Below are positions 9,099 to 17,037 of a DNA stretch of 64,000 bases, in pieces (positions within the stretch are counted from its first letter, which is position 1; each line of letters begins with the position of its first letter). The notes beneath the pieces were generated by a model. It saw only the letters and a list, made by a program, of their open reading frames with translations. It ran no database searches and was not told the DNA's origin. Position numbers and translations under genes: made by a program. Origin of the DNA: Cellulosimicrobium sp. Marseille-Q4280 (GTDB taxonomy: Bacteria; Actinomycetota; Actinomycetes; Actinomycetales; Cellulomonadaceae); NCBI RefSeq assembly GCF_943181405.1, contig NZ_CALPBY010000007.1, positions 248,001-312,000 on the forward strand, written 5' to 3'.

Positions 9099-9272
9099 GT
9101 CACGTCCGTCCACTGGCTGGTCCCCGGTGGCCCACCACCGCCCGACCTGAGCGATACTAGACGTGCTTGCCCTCCGTGACCGCGCGCGGTCGCCGCCGGG
9201 GGCACGTGCCCCCACGTGACCCGGCACCTCTCGCCGCGCCAGGTCCGAACGCCGCCAGAAAGGTTCCCGGTC
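9099..9272. promoter_or_regulatory. divergent promoter region between the SH3-like gene and fdxA
   Basis: 174 bp. An AT-rich island at 9153-9160 (GATACTAG) offers TAGTAT on the minus strand, a good -10 about 55 nt before the SH3-like gene. On the plus strand GATACT is a weaker -10 for fdxA and would leave a leader of roughly 100 nt. GAAAGG at about 9258 is the fdxA ribosome binding site. Confidence 0.4.
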
Positions 9273-9590
9273 GTGACATACGTGATCGCCCAGCCGTGCG
9301 TCGACGTCAAGGACAAGGCGTGCATCGAGGAATGTCCCGTGGACTGCATCTACGAGGGCAAGCGGTCGCTGTACATCCACCCGGACGAGTGCGTCGACTG
9401 CGGTGCGTGCGAGCCGGTCTGCCCGGTCGAGGCCATCTACTACGAGGACGACGTCCCCACCGAGTGGAGCGACTACTACCGCGCGAACGTCGAGTTCTTC
9501 GACGACCTCGGCTCGCCCGGCGGTGCCGCGAAGATGGGTCTCGTCGAGAAGGACGACCCGATGATCGCGGCCCTCCCGCCGCAGGCCTGA
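9273..9590 (+). CDS. fdxA: 7Fe ferredoxin (3Fe-4S/4Fe-4S)
   Basis: 105-aa soluble electron carrier. The first cluster motif is C-x7-C-x3-CP ([16 protein letters not shown]), lacking the central Cys of a full CxxCxxC, as in 3Fe-4S sites. The second is complete, [12 protein letters not shown]. The C-terminal ~45 residues with the [13 protein letters not shown] helix are typical of actinobacterial FdxA/FdxC. GTG 9273 is chosen because MTYVIAQPC is the conserved N-terminus and GAAAGG lies about 10 nt upstream. The 14-bp gap to dapC indicates co-transcription, as in mycobacteria (fdxC-Rv1178). Confidence 0.95.
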   Translation: MTYVIAQPCVDVKDKACIEECPVDCIYEGKRSLYIHPDECVDCGACEPVCPVEAIYYEDDVPTEWSDYYRANVEFFDDLGSPGGAAKMGLVEKDDPMIAALPPQA

Positions 9591-9604
9591 CCGGCCGGCG
9601 GGAC

Positions 9605-10753
9605 ATGGGCTTCGCCGACCTCACCGGCCTCGCCTACCCCTGGGACACGCTCGCCCCCTACGTCGAGCGGGCGAGGGCCCACCCGCGCGGCCTCGTCGAC
9701 CTGTCGATCGGCACGCCGGTCGACCCGACGCCGACGGTCGTGCGCGACGCGCTCGCCGCGGCGTCCGACGCGCACGGGTACCCGACGACGCACGGCACGC
9801 CCGCGCTGCGCGAGGCCGTGGCCGCGTGGTTCGCGCGCCGGCGCGGGGTCGCCGACCTCGACCCGGACGCGGTCCTGCCCACGGTCGGCAGCAAGGAGCT
9901 CGTCGGCCTCCTGCCGTCGCTCCTGCGCCTCGGTCCGGGAGACGTCGTGGTGCACCCCGAGACCGCCTACCCGACCTACGACGTCGGCGCGCGGCTCGCC
10001 GGAGCGACGCCACTCGCGACCGACGACGTCGGCGCGTGGGCGGGGCGTCGCGACGTCCGCCTCGTGTGGGTCAACTCCCCGAGCAACCCCACCGGGCGCG
10101 TGCTCGACGCCGCCCACCTCGCACGCGTCGTCGCCGCGGCCCGGGAGATCGGCGCGGTCGTGGCGAGCGACGAGTGCTACGCCGAGCTCGCGTGGGCCGA
10201 GCCGTACGCGACCGACGGCGTCCCGAGCCTGCTCGACCCCGCGGTGAGCGGCGGGTCCCACGACGGGCTGCTCGTCACGTACTCCCTGTCCAAGCAGTCG
10301 AACGTCGCCGGGTACCGCGCCGCGTTCGTGGCGGGCGACGCCCGGCTCGTCGCCGACCTGCTCGCCACGCGCAAGCACCTGGGCATGATCGTGCCCGCTC
10401 CGGTGCAGGCGGCCATGGTCGCGGCACTGACCGACGACGCCCACGTCGCGGCGCAGCGCGAGGTCTACGCGCGGCGTCGGGAGGTCCTGCTCGCCGCGCT
10501 GCGCGGCTCGGGGCTCGACGTCGACCACTCCGAGGCGGGCCTGTACCTCTGGTCCCGCCCGGCGTCCGGCGGGGACGAGGCCGTGGACTGCTGGCAGACC
10601 GTGTCCGCGCTCGCCGACCTCGGCATACTGGTCGGACCGGGGTCGTTCTACGGCGCCGCAGGCGGCGGGCACGTCCGCGTCGCCCTCACGGCGAGCGACG
10701 AACGGGTCCACGAGGCTGCTGCGCGACTCTCCGGAGCCCGCTCGTTGGTGTGA
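9605..10753 (+). CDS. dapC: succinyldiaminopimelate aminotransferase (class I/II PLP enzyme)
   Basis: 382-aa fold-type I aminotransferase. In the succinylase route to meso-DAP it converts N-succinyl-2-amino-6-ketopimelate to N-succinyl-LL-DAP. Visible landmarks are the N-terminal DLTGLAYPWDTL, VNSPSNPTGRVL (~157-168), SDECYAELAW (~188) and the PLP lysine in YSLSKQSNVAGYR (~221-233). The FdxA neighbour, and dapD/dapE further along, support DapC over a general aspartate aminotransferase. ATG 9605 follows the fdxA stop by 14 bp. Confidence 0.88.
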   Translation: MGFADLTGLAYPWDTLAPYVERARAHPRGLVDLSIGTPVDPTPTVVRDALAAASDAHGYPTTHGTPALREAVAAWFARRRGVADLDPDAVLPTVGSKELVGLLPSLLRLGPGDVVVHPETAYPTYDVGARLAGATPLATDDVGAWAGRRDVRLVWVNSPSNPTGRVLDAAHLARVVAAAREIGAVVASDECYAELAWAEPYATDGVPSLLDPAVSGGSHDGLLVTYSLSKQSNVAGYRAAFVAGDARLVADLLATRKHLGMIVPAPVQAAMVAALTDDAHVAAQREVYARRREVLLAALRGSGLDVDHSEAGLYLWSRPASGGDEAVDCWQTVSALADLGILVGPGSFYGAAGGGHVRVALTASDERVHEAAARLSGARSLV

Positions 10754-10794
10754 TCCGCCTCACTCTCGGGTGGGGATCTCGTGACGGTTCAGGA

Positions 10795-10825
10795 TTGGTC
10801 ACGTGCGGGTGATGCGGGGTACGGT
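10795..10825 (+). promoter_or_regulatory. probable gltA promoter (-35 TTGGTC, -10 TACGGT)
   Basis: TTGGTC at 10795-10800 and TACGGT at 10820-10825, separated by 19 bp, lie in the 114-bp gap before gltA. A transcription start near 10832 would leave a leader of about 36 nt containing AGGAAGGGA, the ribosome binding site. Confidence 0.45.
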
Positions 10826-10867
10826 CGACCGCGCGGCAACGGCGCGAGCAGCAGCAGGAAGGGAACC

Positions 10868-12166
10868 ATGACCACCACACAGCAGGCGACGGTCCGCCTC
10901 CTCGTCGACGACCAGGCGCAGGACCTCCCTGTGGTCGCGGCGTCCGAGGGCAACGACGGCATCGTCGTGTCCTCCTTGCTGAAGTCCACGGGTCTCGTCA
11001 CGGTCGACCCCGGCTTCATGAACACGGCGTCGTGCGAGTCGAGCGTCACGTACATCGACGGCGACGCCGGCATCCTGCGCTACCGCGGCTACCCCATCGA
11101 GCAGCTCGCCGAGCAGTCGAGCTTCCTCGAGGTCGCGTACCTCCTCATCCACGGCGAGCTGCCCGACACGCCGACGCTCGACGCGTTCGTCGAGCGCGTC
11201 AACCGGCACACCCTCGTCCACGAGGACTTCCGCACCTTCATGGGCACGTTCCCGCGGAACGCCCACCCGATGGCCGTGCTCTCCTCCGCTATCAACGCAC
11301 TGTCGACGTTCTACCCCGAGTCCCTCGACCCGTTCGACGACGAGACGGTCGAGCTCGCCACGGTCCTGCTCCTCGCCAAGACGCGCACCATCACGTCGTA
11401 CCTGCACCGCCGCCGCGTCGGCGAGCCGCTGCTGTACCCGGACTACTCGCGCGGCTACGTCGACGACTTCCTGCGCATGACGTTCGCGACGCCCTACCAG
11501 CAGTACGAGGCCGACCCGGTCGTCGTCGACGCGCTCGACAAGCTGCTCATCCTCCACGCCGACCACGAGCAGAACTGCTCGACGTCGACCGTGCGCGTCG
11601 TCGGCTCGTCGCACGCCAACCTCTACGCGTCCGTCGCGGCGGGCGTCAACGCCCTCTCCGGCCCGCTGCACGGCGGCGCCAACGAGGCCGTCCTGTCGAT
11701 GCTCGACAAGATCGCCAGCGCGGAGTACGACGTCGACACCTTCATGAAGAAGGTGAAGAACAAGGAGGACGGCGTCCGGCTCATGGGCTTCGGGCACCGC
11801 GTCTACAAGAACTACGACCCGCGCGCCGCGATCGTCAAGAAGTCCGCCGACGCCGTGCTGTCGACCCTCGGCAAGAAGGACCAGCTCCTCGACATCGCGA
11901 TGCGCCTCGAGGAGATCGCCCTCCAGGACGACTACTTCGTCGAGCGCAAGCTCTACCCGAACGTCGACTTCTACACCGGCCTCATCTACAAGGCCATGGG
12001 CTTCTCCCCGGCCATGTTCACGCCGCTCTTCGCGCTCGGCCGCATGCCCGGCTGGATCGCGCAGTGGCGCGAGATGATGAAGGACCCCCAGACGAAGATC
12101 GGCCGCCCGCGCCAGGTCTACGTCGGCGCCACCGAGCGGGACTACGTCCCCGTCGCCGACCGCTGA
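10868..12166 (+). CDS. gltA: citrate synthase (type II, hexameric)
   Basis: 432 aa; condenses oxaloacetate and acetyl-CoA, entry to the TCA cycle. The sequence shows the N-terminal small-domain beta region (ATVRLLVDDQ), GILRYRGYPIEQLAE (~75-89) and HADHEQNCSTSTVR, the first active-site His block (~232-245). It also shows SGPLHGGANEAVL with the second His (~261-273) and MGFGHRVYKNYDPRA with the oxaloacetate-binding His/Arg (~308-322), where the catalytic Asp lies further on in QDDYFVERKLYPNVDFY. Length is typical of type II enzymes. ATG 10868 has a strong AGGAAGGGA upstream. Confidence 0.97.
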   Translation: MTTTQQATVRLLVDDQAQDLPVVAASEGNDGIVVSSLLKSTGLVTVDPGFMNTASCESSVTYIDGDAGILRYRGYPIEQLAEQSSFLEVAYLLIHGELPDTPTLDAFVERVNRHTLVHEDFRTFMGTFPRNAHPMAVLSSAINALSTFYPESLDPFDDETVELATVLLLAKTRTITSYLHRRRVGEPLLYPDYSRGYVDDFLRMTFATPYQQYEADPVVVDALDKLLILHADHEQNCSTSTVRVVGSSHANLYASVAAGVNALSGPLHGGANEAVLSMLDKIASAEYDVDTFMKKVKNKEDGVRLMGFGHRVYKNYDPRAAIVKKSADAVLSTLGKKDQLLDIAMRLEEIALQDDYFVERKLYPNVDFYTGLIYKAMGFSPAMFTPLFALGRMPGWIAQWREMMKDPQTKIGRPRQVYVGATERDYVPVADR

Positions 12167-12193
12167 GGTCCGTCTTCCCCGCAGCACTCCCGG

Positions 12194-12228
12194 ACGCCGC
12201 GTCGCCACCTCCCGGTGGGACGCGGCGT
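12194..12228 (+). terminator. gltA hairpin terminator
   Basis: A 10-bp perfect stem (ACGCCGCGTC/GACGCGGCGT) is extended by an inner CCACC/GGTGG stem with a TCCC loop, 28 nt after the gltA stop. The U-tract is weak (TTCGT). Confidence 0.65.
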
Positions 12229-12250
12229 TCGTGCGTCACGACTGGTCGGA

Positions 12251-12284
12251 TCGGGTCGGGTCGGGTCGGGTCGGGTCGGGTCGG
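12251..12284. repeat. TCGGG pentanucleotide array, six perfect units plus a partial
   Basis: Six consecutive TCGGG units (12251-12280) followed by TCGG, in the gltA 3' spacer. It lies on the outer side of structured element A. Not coding in any sensible frame. Confidence 0.9.
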
Positions 12285-12306
12285 CGGTCGTGGTCACCTC
12301 CGGGAC

Positions 12307-12401
12307 GGGGTGGGGTGTGCGGCGCCGGTCTACCATCCGCAGGCTCGTTCCTCGCCTGCTCCCGCCAGACCCACCACGACCGGCGCCGCACACCCCACCC
12401 C
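12307..12401 (+). repeat. structured element A: 24-bp perfect inverted repeat around a conserved 47-nt core
   Basis: Arms at 12307-12330 and 12378-12401 are perfect reverse complements. The 47-nt core (12331-12377) reads TACCATCC, a 6-bp inner stem (GCAGGC/GCCTGC) with a 9-nt loop TCGTTCCTC, then TCCCGCCAGACCCACCAC. An inverted second copy lies at 12774-12860 with the same unpaired sequences but different, still perfectly paired, stems. It could be a structured RNA, a palindromic mobile element or a dispersed repeat; orientation of any transcript is unknown. Confidence 0.75.
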
Positions 12402-12409
12402 CTCCCTCG

Positions 12410-12536
12410 TCCGGTCCGTCACCGTCCGCCACCGTCCGGCACCGTCCGGCACCGTCCGGCACCGTCCGGTCCGTCACCGTCCGCCACCGTCCGGCACCGC
12501 CCGGTCCGGCATCGTCCGGTCCGTCACCCGTCCGGT
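12410..12536. repeat. degenerate decamer array (ACCGTCCGGC type) with a 34-bp direct repeat
   Basis: About a dozen ACCGTCCGSC-like units. A 34-bp segment at 12411-12444 recurs exactly at 12466-12499. Located between the two structured elements. Confidence 0.85.
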
Positions 12537-12773
12537 GTCTCACCCCTCCGGTCGTCGCCTCGTCGCCCCGGCAGGTCGCGCCCGCTGCGGCTGCCTCGGC
12601 GCTGCTCCCGCGGGGTCGCCTCCGGTGCCGCTCCGGCGTCACCGCACCGTCCCGCGCGTTCGCGCGTCCGCCGGTCCGTCGCCTCGTCCCCGGGAGGCGT
12701 ATCGGTCGCCCTGTGTTCTCGACAGCGGGTCCTCGTCCGGCCACGTACCGGGGTGAGGTGGCCCGGGAGGGAG
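12537..12773. other. gene-free spacer with no recognisable feature
   Basis: About 237 bp between the decamer array and element B. Short open frames exist on both strands, as expected at this GC content, but none has a ribosome binding site or recognisable protein features. Confidence 0.5.
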
Positions 12774-12860
12774 CGAGGGGTGCGCGCGCGGTCGTGGTGG
12801 GTCTGGCGGGAGCGCGCGAGGGACGAGCGCGCGGATGGTAGACCGCGCGCGCACCCCTCG
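12774..12860 (-). repeat. structured element B: inverted second copy, 20-bp arms around the same 47-nt core
   Basis: Arms 12774-12793 and 12841-12860 are perfect reverse complements. The core 12794-12840, read on the minus strand, is TACCATCC, inner stem GCGCGC/GCGCGC, loop TCGTCCCTC, then TCCCGCCAGACCCACCAC. Against element A the unpaired bases differ at one position, while inner and outer stem bases change in compensating pairs (GCAGGC/GCCTGC to GCGCGC/GCGCGC; GGCGCC to GCGCGC on both outer arms). Confidence 0.75.
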
Positions 12861-12871
12861 GTCCCGACTCC

Positions 12872-12961
12872 CAGCCCGACGCGACCGACCAGCCCGACGC
12901 GACCGACCAGCCCGACGCGACCGACCAGCCCGACGCGACCGACCAGCCCGACGCGACGGTC
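12872..12961. repeat. 18-bp tandem repeat, about five copies
   Basis: Unit CAGCCCGACGCGACCGAC begins at 12872, 12890, 12908, 12926 and 12944 (last copy diverged at its end). It sits between element B and the 3' end of the lysozyme-fold gene, again on the outer side of the structured element. There are no spacers, so it is not a CRISPR. Confidence 0.9.
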
Positions 12962-12977
12962 GAGCACACGCAGCAGC

Positions 12978-13943
12978 TCAGGCGGGGTCGGGCGTCGCGA
13001 CGGTGAGTCGGACGGTGCCCGGGGTGGGCGGTGCGGCGTCGTCGGGCGCGACCGTGGTCCAGGTGGGGTCGGCGCGGGTCCAGCGGCGGTCGGCGACCTC
13101 GACGGTCTCGACGTTGGTCGCGTCCGCCGATGCGACGGCCCACTGGGCGACGGCCCAGGCGGCGCGCTCCGGACCGCCGTCGCCGGCCGCCGTCGGGAGG
13201 GACGTGGCGTCGACGACGACGGTTCCCGCCGCGCCGTCCACGGGGGAGACCGGAAGGGGGCCGAGGTCGCGGGTGACGCGGTCGGTGAGGAGGGCGGCGG
13301 GGTCGGAGCCGGCCGCGGGGAGCTCGCTGTCCGCGACGGCGGCGAGGTCGCACGTGAGGGTCGCGGGGGAGAAGCCCGTGAGGGCGGACGCCCACGCGCG
13401 CGAGCGGGGCTCGTGCTGGGCGTACGCGTCGGGGAAGCCGGAGCGCTGCACGGCCTGGGCCGCGACGGTGACCTCCATGTCCTCATAGCCTTCGATCGTC
13501 GCGAGGACGTCGTAGAAGGCGTTCGTCGAGTAGACCGGGTCCATGATCTGCTCGACGCTGCCCCAGCCCTGCGACGGGCGCTGCTGGAAGAGCCCGATCG
13601 AGTCCCGGTCTCCGTAGTCGATGTTCACGAGGCGCGACTCCTGGAGCGCCGTGGCGATCCCGATGGTCCCGGCGCGCGCGGGGAACCCGCGGCGCAGGGC
13701 CGTCGCGGTGACGAGCGCGGCGTTGTCGGCCTGCACGTTCGACAGGTACCAGGTGCGGCCGTCGGCGGTGGCGGCGCAGCGCTCGGCGACGGGCGTGTCG
13801 TCGTCGAGGCGGTTGAGCGCGACGACGACCGCGCCGACCGCGACCGCGGTCACCATGAGGAGCGTGACCGCGGCGCGCAGCGGGCGCCGACGCCGCCCGG
13901 CCCGCGCCGGGGGCAGGTTCCGTGCGGTGCGGGGCGGGGACAT
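12978..13943 (-). CDS. membrane-anchored protein with lysozyme/transglycosylase-like domain
   Basis: 321 aa. A basic N-terminus (RAGRRRRPLR) precedes one hydrophobic segment at ~25-43, giving a short cytoplasmic tail and an exported body. Residues ~75-190 contain the motif series ATALQESRLVNIDYGDRDSIGLFQQRPSQGWG and DPVYSTNAFYDVL. This matches a widespread actinobacterial wall-associated domain with a goose-lysozyme/transglycosylase-type helix and Glu (ESR) in the position of the catalytic acid. The C-terminal ~110 residues are Ala/Asp-rich without motifs. It is encoded 32 bp after dapD and probably co-transcribed. Hydrolytic activity is inferred, not shown. Confidence 0.7.
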   Translation of the reverse strand: MSPPRTARNLPPARAGRRRRPLRAAVTLLMVTAVAVGAVVVALNRLDDDTPVAERCAATADGRTWYLSNVQADNAALVTATALRRGFPARAGTIGIATALQESRLVNIDYGDRDSIGLFQQRPSQGWGSVEQIMDPVYSTNAFYDVLATIEGYEDMEVTVAAQAVQRSGFPDAYAQHEPRSRAWASALTGFSPATLTCDLAAVADSELPAAGSDPAALLTDRVTRDLGPLPVSPVDGAAGTVVVDATSLPTAAGDGGPERAAWAVAQWAVASADATNVETVEVADRRWTRADPTWTTVAPDDAAPPTPGTVRLTVATPDPA

Positions 13944-13975
13944 CGTCGTCGGCTCGTCGGTTCGTCGGGCAGGGA

Positions 13976-14968
13976 TCAGTTGGCGTGCAGCGCCGCGTTG
14001 AGCTCGACGCCCGTCCCGGTGCGCGACACCGCCTCGACGCCCCCCGTGAGCGAGTTGCGGCGGAACAGCAGGCCGGAGCTGCCAGCGAGCTCGCGCGCCT
14101 TGACCACGAGCGGCGCGCCCGTGTCGTCGGTCCGCCCGACGACCGTGACCTTCGTGCCCGCGGTGACGTACAGCCCGGACTCGACGACGCAGTCGTCCCC
14201 GAGCGGGATGCCGAGCCCCGCGTTCGCGCCGAGCAGCGAGCGGCGGCCGACGGAGATCACCTCGCGCCCACCGCCGGACAGCGTGCCCATGATGGACGCG
14301 CCGCCTCCGACGTCGGACCCGTCACCCACCACGACGCCCGCGGAGATGCGCCCCTCGACCATCGACGTGCCGAGCGTGCCGGCGTTGAAGTTGACGAAGC
14401 CCTCGTGCATGACGGTCGTGCCCGGCGCGAGGTGCGCGCCGAGCCGGACGCGGTCGGCGTCGGCGATGCGCACGCCGGACGGGACGACGTAGTCGACCAT
14501 GCGGGGGAACTTGTCGACGCCGAGGACCGTCACGGAGAGGCCCGCCGCGCGCAGGCGCAGGCGCGTCTCCTCGAAGTCGGTGGTGGAGCACGGCCCGTGG
14601 TTCGTCCAGACGACGTTGGCGAGGACCCCGAAGATCCCGTCGAGCGCGAGCCCGTGCGGCTCGACGAGGCGGTGGGACAGCAGGTGCAGGCGCAGGTAGG
14701 CGTCGGCGGTGTCGGCGGGCGGGACGTCGAGGTCGATCGACGTGCGCACGACGACGACCTCGACGCGGCGGACCTCGTCCCGCTCTGCGAGCGCCTCCAG
14801 CGACGCGGGCACGCTCGCGTCCTCGGGAGCCGTGCCGAGCACGGGCGAGGGGTACCAGACGTCGAGCACGGTGCCGTCGTCGGCGACGGTCGCGAGGCCG
14901 AGGCCCCACGCCGCGCGCGTTCCGGGGGCGGCCGCGGCCGGGGAGGTCGCAGGGGTCGCAGAAGTCAT
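13976..14968 (-). CDS. dapD: tetrahydrodipicolinate N-succinyltransferase
   Basis: 330 aa. Transfers succinyl from succinyl-CoA to tetrahydrodipicolinate in lysine/DAP synthesis. The actinobacterial long form is recognisable: an N-terminal alpha/beta domain with [11 protein letters not shown], then a left-handed parallel beta-helix of hexapeptide repeats (~180-300: [58 protein letters not shown]). A short C-terminal arm follows. It is divergent from dapE across only 36 bp, an arrangement shared with Rv1201c/Rv1202. ATG 14968 lies 7 nt after a minus-strand TAGGCT, so the mRNA is probably leaderless. Confidence 0.95.
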   Translation of the reverse strand: MTSATPATSPAAAAPGTRAAWGLGLATVADDGTVLDVWYPSPVLGTAPEDASVPASLEALAERDEVRRVEVVVVRTSIDLDVPPADTADAYLRLHLLSHRLVEPHGLALDGIFGVLANVVWTNHGPCSTTDFEETRLRLRAAGLSVTVLGVDKFPRMVDYVVPSGVRIADADRVRLGAHLAPGTTVMHEGFVNFNAGTLGTSMVEGRISAGVVVGDGSDVGGGASIMGTLSGGGREVISVGRRSLLGANAGLGIPLGDDCVVESGLYVTAGTKVTVVGRTDDTGAPLVVKARELAGSSGLLFRRNSLTGGVEAVSRTGTGVELNAALHAN

Positions 14969-14975
14969 GCGGACC

Positions 14976-14981
14976 AGCCTA
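14976..14981 (-). promoter_or_regulatory. -10 hexamer TAGGCT for leaderless dapD
   Basis: On the minus strand TAGGCT ends 7 nt before the dapD ATG (14968) with no ribosome binding site. It is back-to-back with the dapE -10 at 14993-14998. Confidence 0.55.
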
Positions 14982-14992
14982 TCCGCCGCCGG

Positions 14993-14998
14993 TAGGGT
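14993..14998 (+). promoter_or_regulatory. -10 hexamer TAGGGT for leaderless dapE
   Basis: TAGGGT ends 6 nt before the dapE GTG at 15005. The 36-bp divergent gap leaves no room for leaders on either side, so both -35 regions must fall near or inside the opposite gene's start. Confidence 0.55.
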
Positions 14999-15004
14999 GC
15001 TGGG

Positions 15005-16156
15005 GTGACCTCTCCCACGGCCTCCGACGAGGCGAGCCGGGCGACCGGCGTGCCTCCCGTGCTCGACCTCACCGGGGACCTCCTCGCCCTCTTCCGCGCC
15101 GTGTGCGACACACCGTCGGTGAGCGGTGACGAGCAGACCCTCGCCGACGCGGTCGAGGTCGCGCTGCGCGCGTTCGCGCACCTCGAGGTGACCCGGGACG
15201 GGGACACGGTCGTGGCGCGCACGGCTCTCGGGCGCGAGCGCCGTGTCGTGATCGCCGGGCACCTGGACACGGTCCCTCTCACCGTCACGCCGAACCTGCC
15301 GACGCGTCTCGTCGGCGAGGGCGACGCCGCGGAGGTCTGGGGTCGAGGCACGGTCGACATGAAGGGTGGGGTGGCGTTGCAGCTCGCGCTCGCCGCCGAG
15401 CTCGTGGATCCCGCGCAGGACGTCACGTGGATCTTCTACGACAACGAGGAGGTCGCGGCCGAGCTGAACGGGCTCGGGCGCCTCGTCCGCAACCGTCCCG
15501 ACCTGGTGGCCGGCGACTTCGCGATCCTGGGCGAGCCCACGTCCGCGGGGCTGGAGGGCGGCTGCAACGGCACGCTGCGCGCCGACGTCCGCGTCCCTGG
15601 GGTGACCGCGCACTCGGCGCGCGCGTGGACGGGCTCCAACGCGATCCACGCCGCGCACGAGGTGCTCGACCGGCTCGCCGCGTACGTGCCGGCGGAGGTC
15701 GAGGTCGACGGGCTCGTCTACCGCGAGGGCCTCAACGCCGTCGGCATCCGTGGCGGCATCGCGGGGAACGTCGTGCCGGACGAGTGCGTCGTGACGGTCA
15801 ACTACCGCTTCGCGCCGTCGCGCACGGTCGACGACGCCGCGCGCCACGTGGTGGACCTGTTCACCGGGTTCGAGGTCACGGTGACCGACGCGGCACCGGG
15901 CGCACGTCCGGGTCTCGACGACCCCCTCGCCGCCGACTTCGCGGCGAAGGTGCTCGCCGTGACCGGCGGGGCGCCCGGTCCGAAGTACGGGTGGACCGAC
16001 GTCGCGCGGTTCGCCGAGCTCGGCGTCCCGGCCGTCAACTTCGGTCCTGGCGACCCCCTGCTCGCCCACAAGGACGACGAGCGGTGCCCGGTCGGGCAGC
16101 TCGCGCTGTGCCGTGACGCGTTGCGCGCATGGCTGACGGGCGACGACGCGGCATAG
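15005..16156 (+). CDS. dapE: succinyl-diaminopimelate desuccinylase
   Basis: 383-aa M20 metallopeptidase-family hydrolase releasing LL-DAP from N-succinyl-LL-DAP. Visible are [10 protein letters not shown] (first metal His, ~80-89), [12 protein letters not shown] (Asp bridging the metals, ~115-126), [16 protein letters not shown] (catalytic Glu, ~146), [16 protein letters not shown] (~174-189) and the C-terminal metal-ligand His in [11 protein letters not shown] (~353). The small dimerisation domain lies between. dapC, dapD and dapE all occur within 7 kb. The GTG start is 6 nt after a -10 hexamer. Confidence 0.95.
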   Translation: MTSPTASDEASRATGVPPVLDLTGDLLALFRAVCDTPSVSGDEQTLADAVEVALRAFAHLEVTRDGDTVVARTALGRERRVVIAGHLDTVPLTVTPNLPTRLVGEGDAAEVWGRGTVDMKGGVALQLALAAELVDPAQDVTWIFYDNEEVAAELNGLGRLVRNRPDLVAGDFAILGEPTSAGLEGGCNGTLRADVRVPGVTAHSARAWTGSNAIHAAHEVLDRLAAYVPAEVEVDGLVYREGLNAVGIRGGIAGNVVPDECVVTVNYRFAPSRTVDDAARHVVDLFTGFEVTVTDAAPGARPGLDDPLAADFAAKVLAVTGGAPGPKYGWTDVARFAELGVPAVNFGPGDPLLAHKDDERCPVGQLALCRDALRAWLTGDDAA

Positions 16157-16159
16157 GCT
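16154..16159 (+). promoter_or_regulatory. -10 hexamer TAGGCT formed from the dapE stop codon (leaderless LOG-family gene)
   Basis: The TAG stop of dapE is the first half of TAGGCT, which ends 6 nt before ATG 16166. Confidence 0.55.
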
Positions 16160-16165
16160 CGTCGC

Positions 16166-17032
16166 ATGAGCGACGACACGGGTACGGACGGACGCGCCGC
16201 GAGGCGTGAGGACGGGTCCGACGAGGGCATGCCGCAGCGCGGCACGGGGTACCGCAAGGGCCCGGTCCTCCTGCGCGGTGACCAGATCCCGCAGCAGACG
16301 ACGGACCAGCGCCTGCTCGACTCGAGCCAGAGCGCGGACTGGGTGCACTCGGACCCGTGGCGCGTGATGCGGATCCAGAGCGAGTTCGTCGAGGGCTTCG
16401 GCGCGCTCGCGGAGCTCGGTCCGGCCGTCTCCGTCTTCGGCTCCGCACGGACCAGGCCGGACCACCCGGACTACGCCCTCGCCGAGGACGTCGGACGGCG
16501 ACTGGTCGCCGAGGGGTTCGCCGTCATCACCGGCGGCGGTCCGGGGATCATGGAGGCGGCGAACAAGGGTGCGTACGAGGCCGGTGGCACGTCGGTCGGT
16601 CTCGGCATCGAGCTGCCGTTCGAGCAAGGGATGAACCCCTACGTGAACCTCGGCGTGAACTTCCGCTACTTCTTCGCGCGCAAGACCATGTTCGTGAAGT
16701 ACGCGCGGGGCTTCGTCGTGCTCCCGGGCGGGTTCGGCACGTTCGACGAGCTGTTCGAGGCGCTGACGCTCGTCCAGACGCACAAGATCACCGAGTTCCC
16801 GCTCGCTCTGGTCGGCTCGGACTACTGGGGCGGTCTGCTCGAGTGGGCGCGCTCCGCCGTCGTCGACCGCGGCATGATCAGCGCCCAGGACGTCGACCTG
16901 CTCCACGTGTGTGACGACCCCGCCGAGGCCGTGGCCTACGTGTGCGAGCGCGGCGCGCAGCTGCGCGCCGAGGAGTTCGAGGCGGCCGCGGAGCTCGAGG
17001 CCGCACAGCTGCGCGCCGCCGACGCCGGCTGA
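16166..17032 (+). CDS. LOG-family (TIGR00730) nucleotide phosphoribohydrolase-like protein
   Basis: 288 aa. Rossmann-like fold of the lysine-decarboxylase-like/LOG family: [15 protein letters not shown] (~89-103), [22 protein letters not shown] (~117-138) and the signature [12 protein letters not shown] (~189-200). Family members hydrolyse cytokinin or other nucleoside 5'-monophosphates to base and ribose 5-phosphate. The substrate here is unknown. The first ~55 residues (acidic, then [22 protein letters not shown]) form the extension common in actinobacterial members next to dapE/folP2 (Rv1205). The gene ends 5 bp before folP2. Confidence 0.9.
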   Translation: MSDDTGTDGRAARREDGSDEGMPQRGTGYRKGPVLLRGDQIPQQTTDQRLLDSSQSADWVHSDPWRVMRIQSEFVEGFGALAELGPAVSVFGSARTRPDHPDYALAEDVGRRLVAEGFAVITGGGPGIMEAANKGAYEAGGTSVGLGIELPFEQGMNPYVNLGVNFRYFFARKTMFVKYARGFVVLPGGFGTFDELFEALTLVQTHKITEFPLALVGSDYWGGLLEWARSAVVDRGMISAQDVDLLHVCDDPAEAVAYVCERGAQLRAEEFEAAAELEAAQLRAADAG

Positions 17033-17037
17033 CCGGC

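Noticed and set aside
12639-12854. 71-codon minus-strand frame spanning structured element B
   Set aside because: Low-complexity Arg/Pro translation and no ribosome binding site. The conservation with element A follows structure, not codons.
12872-12961. 18-bp direct repeats as a CRISPR array
   Set aside because: Units are contiguous with no spacers and no cas genes are nearby.
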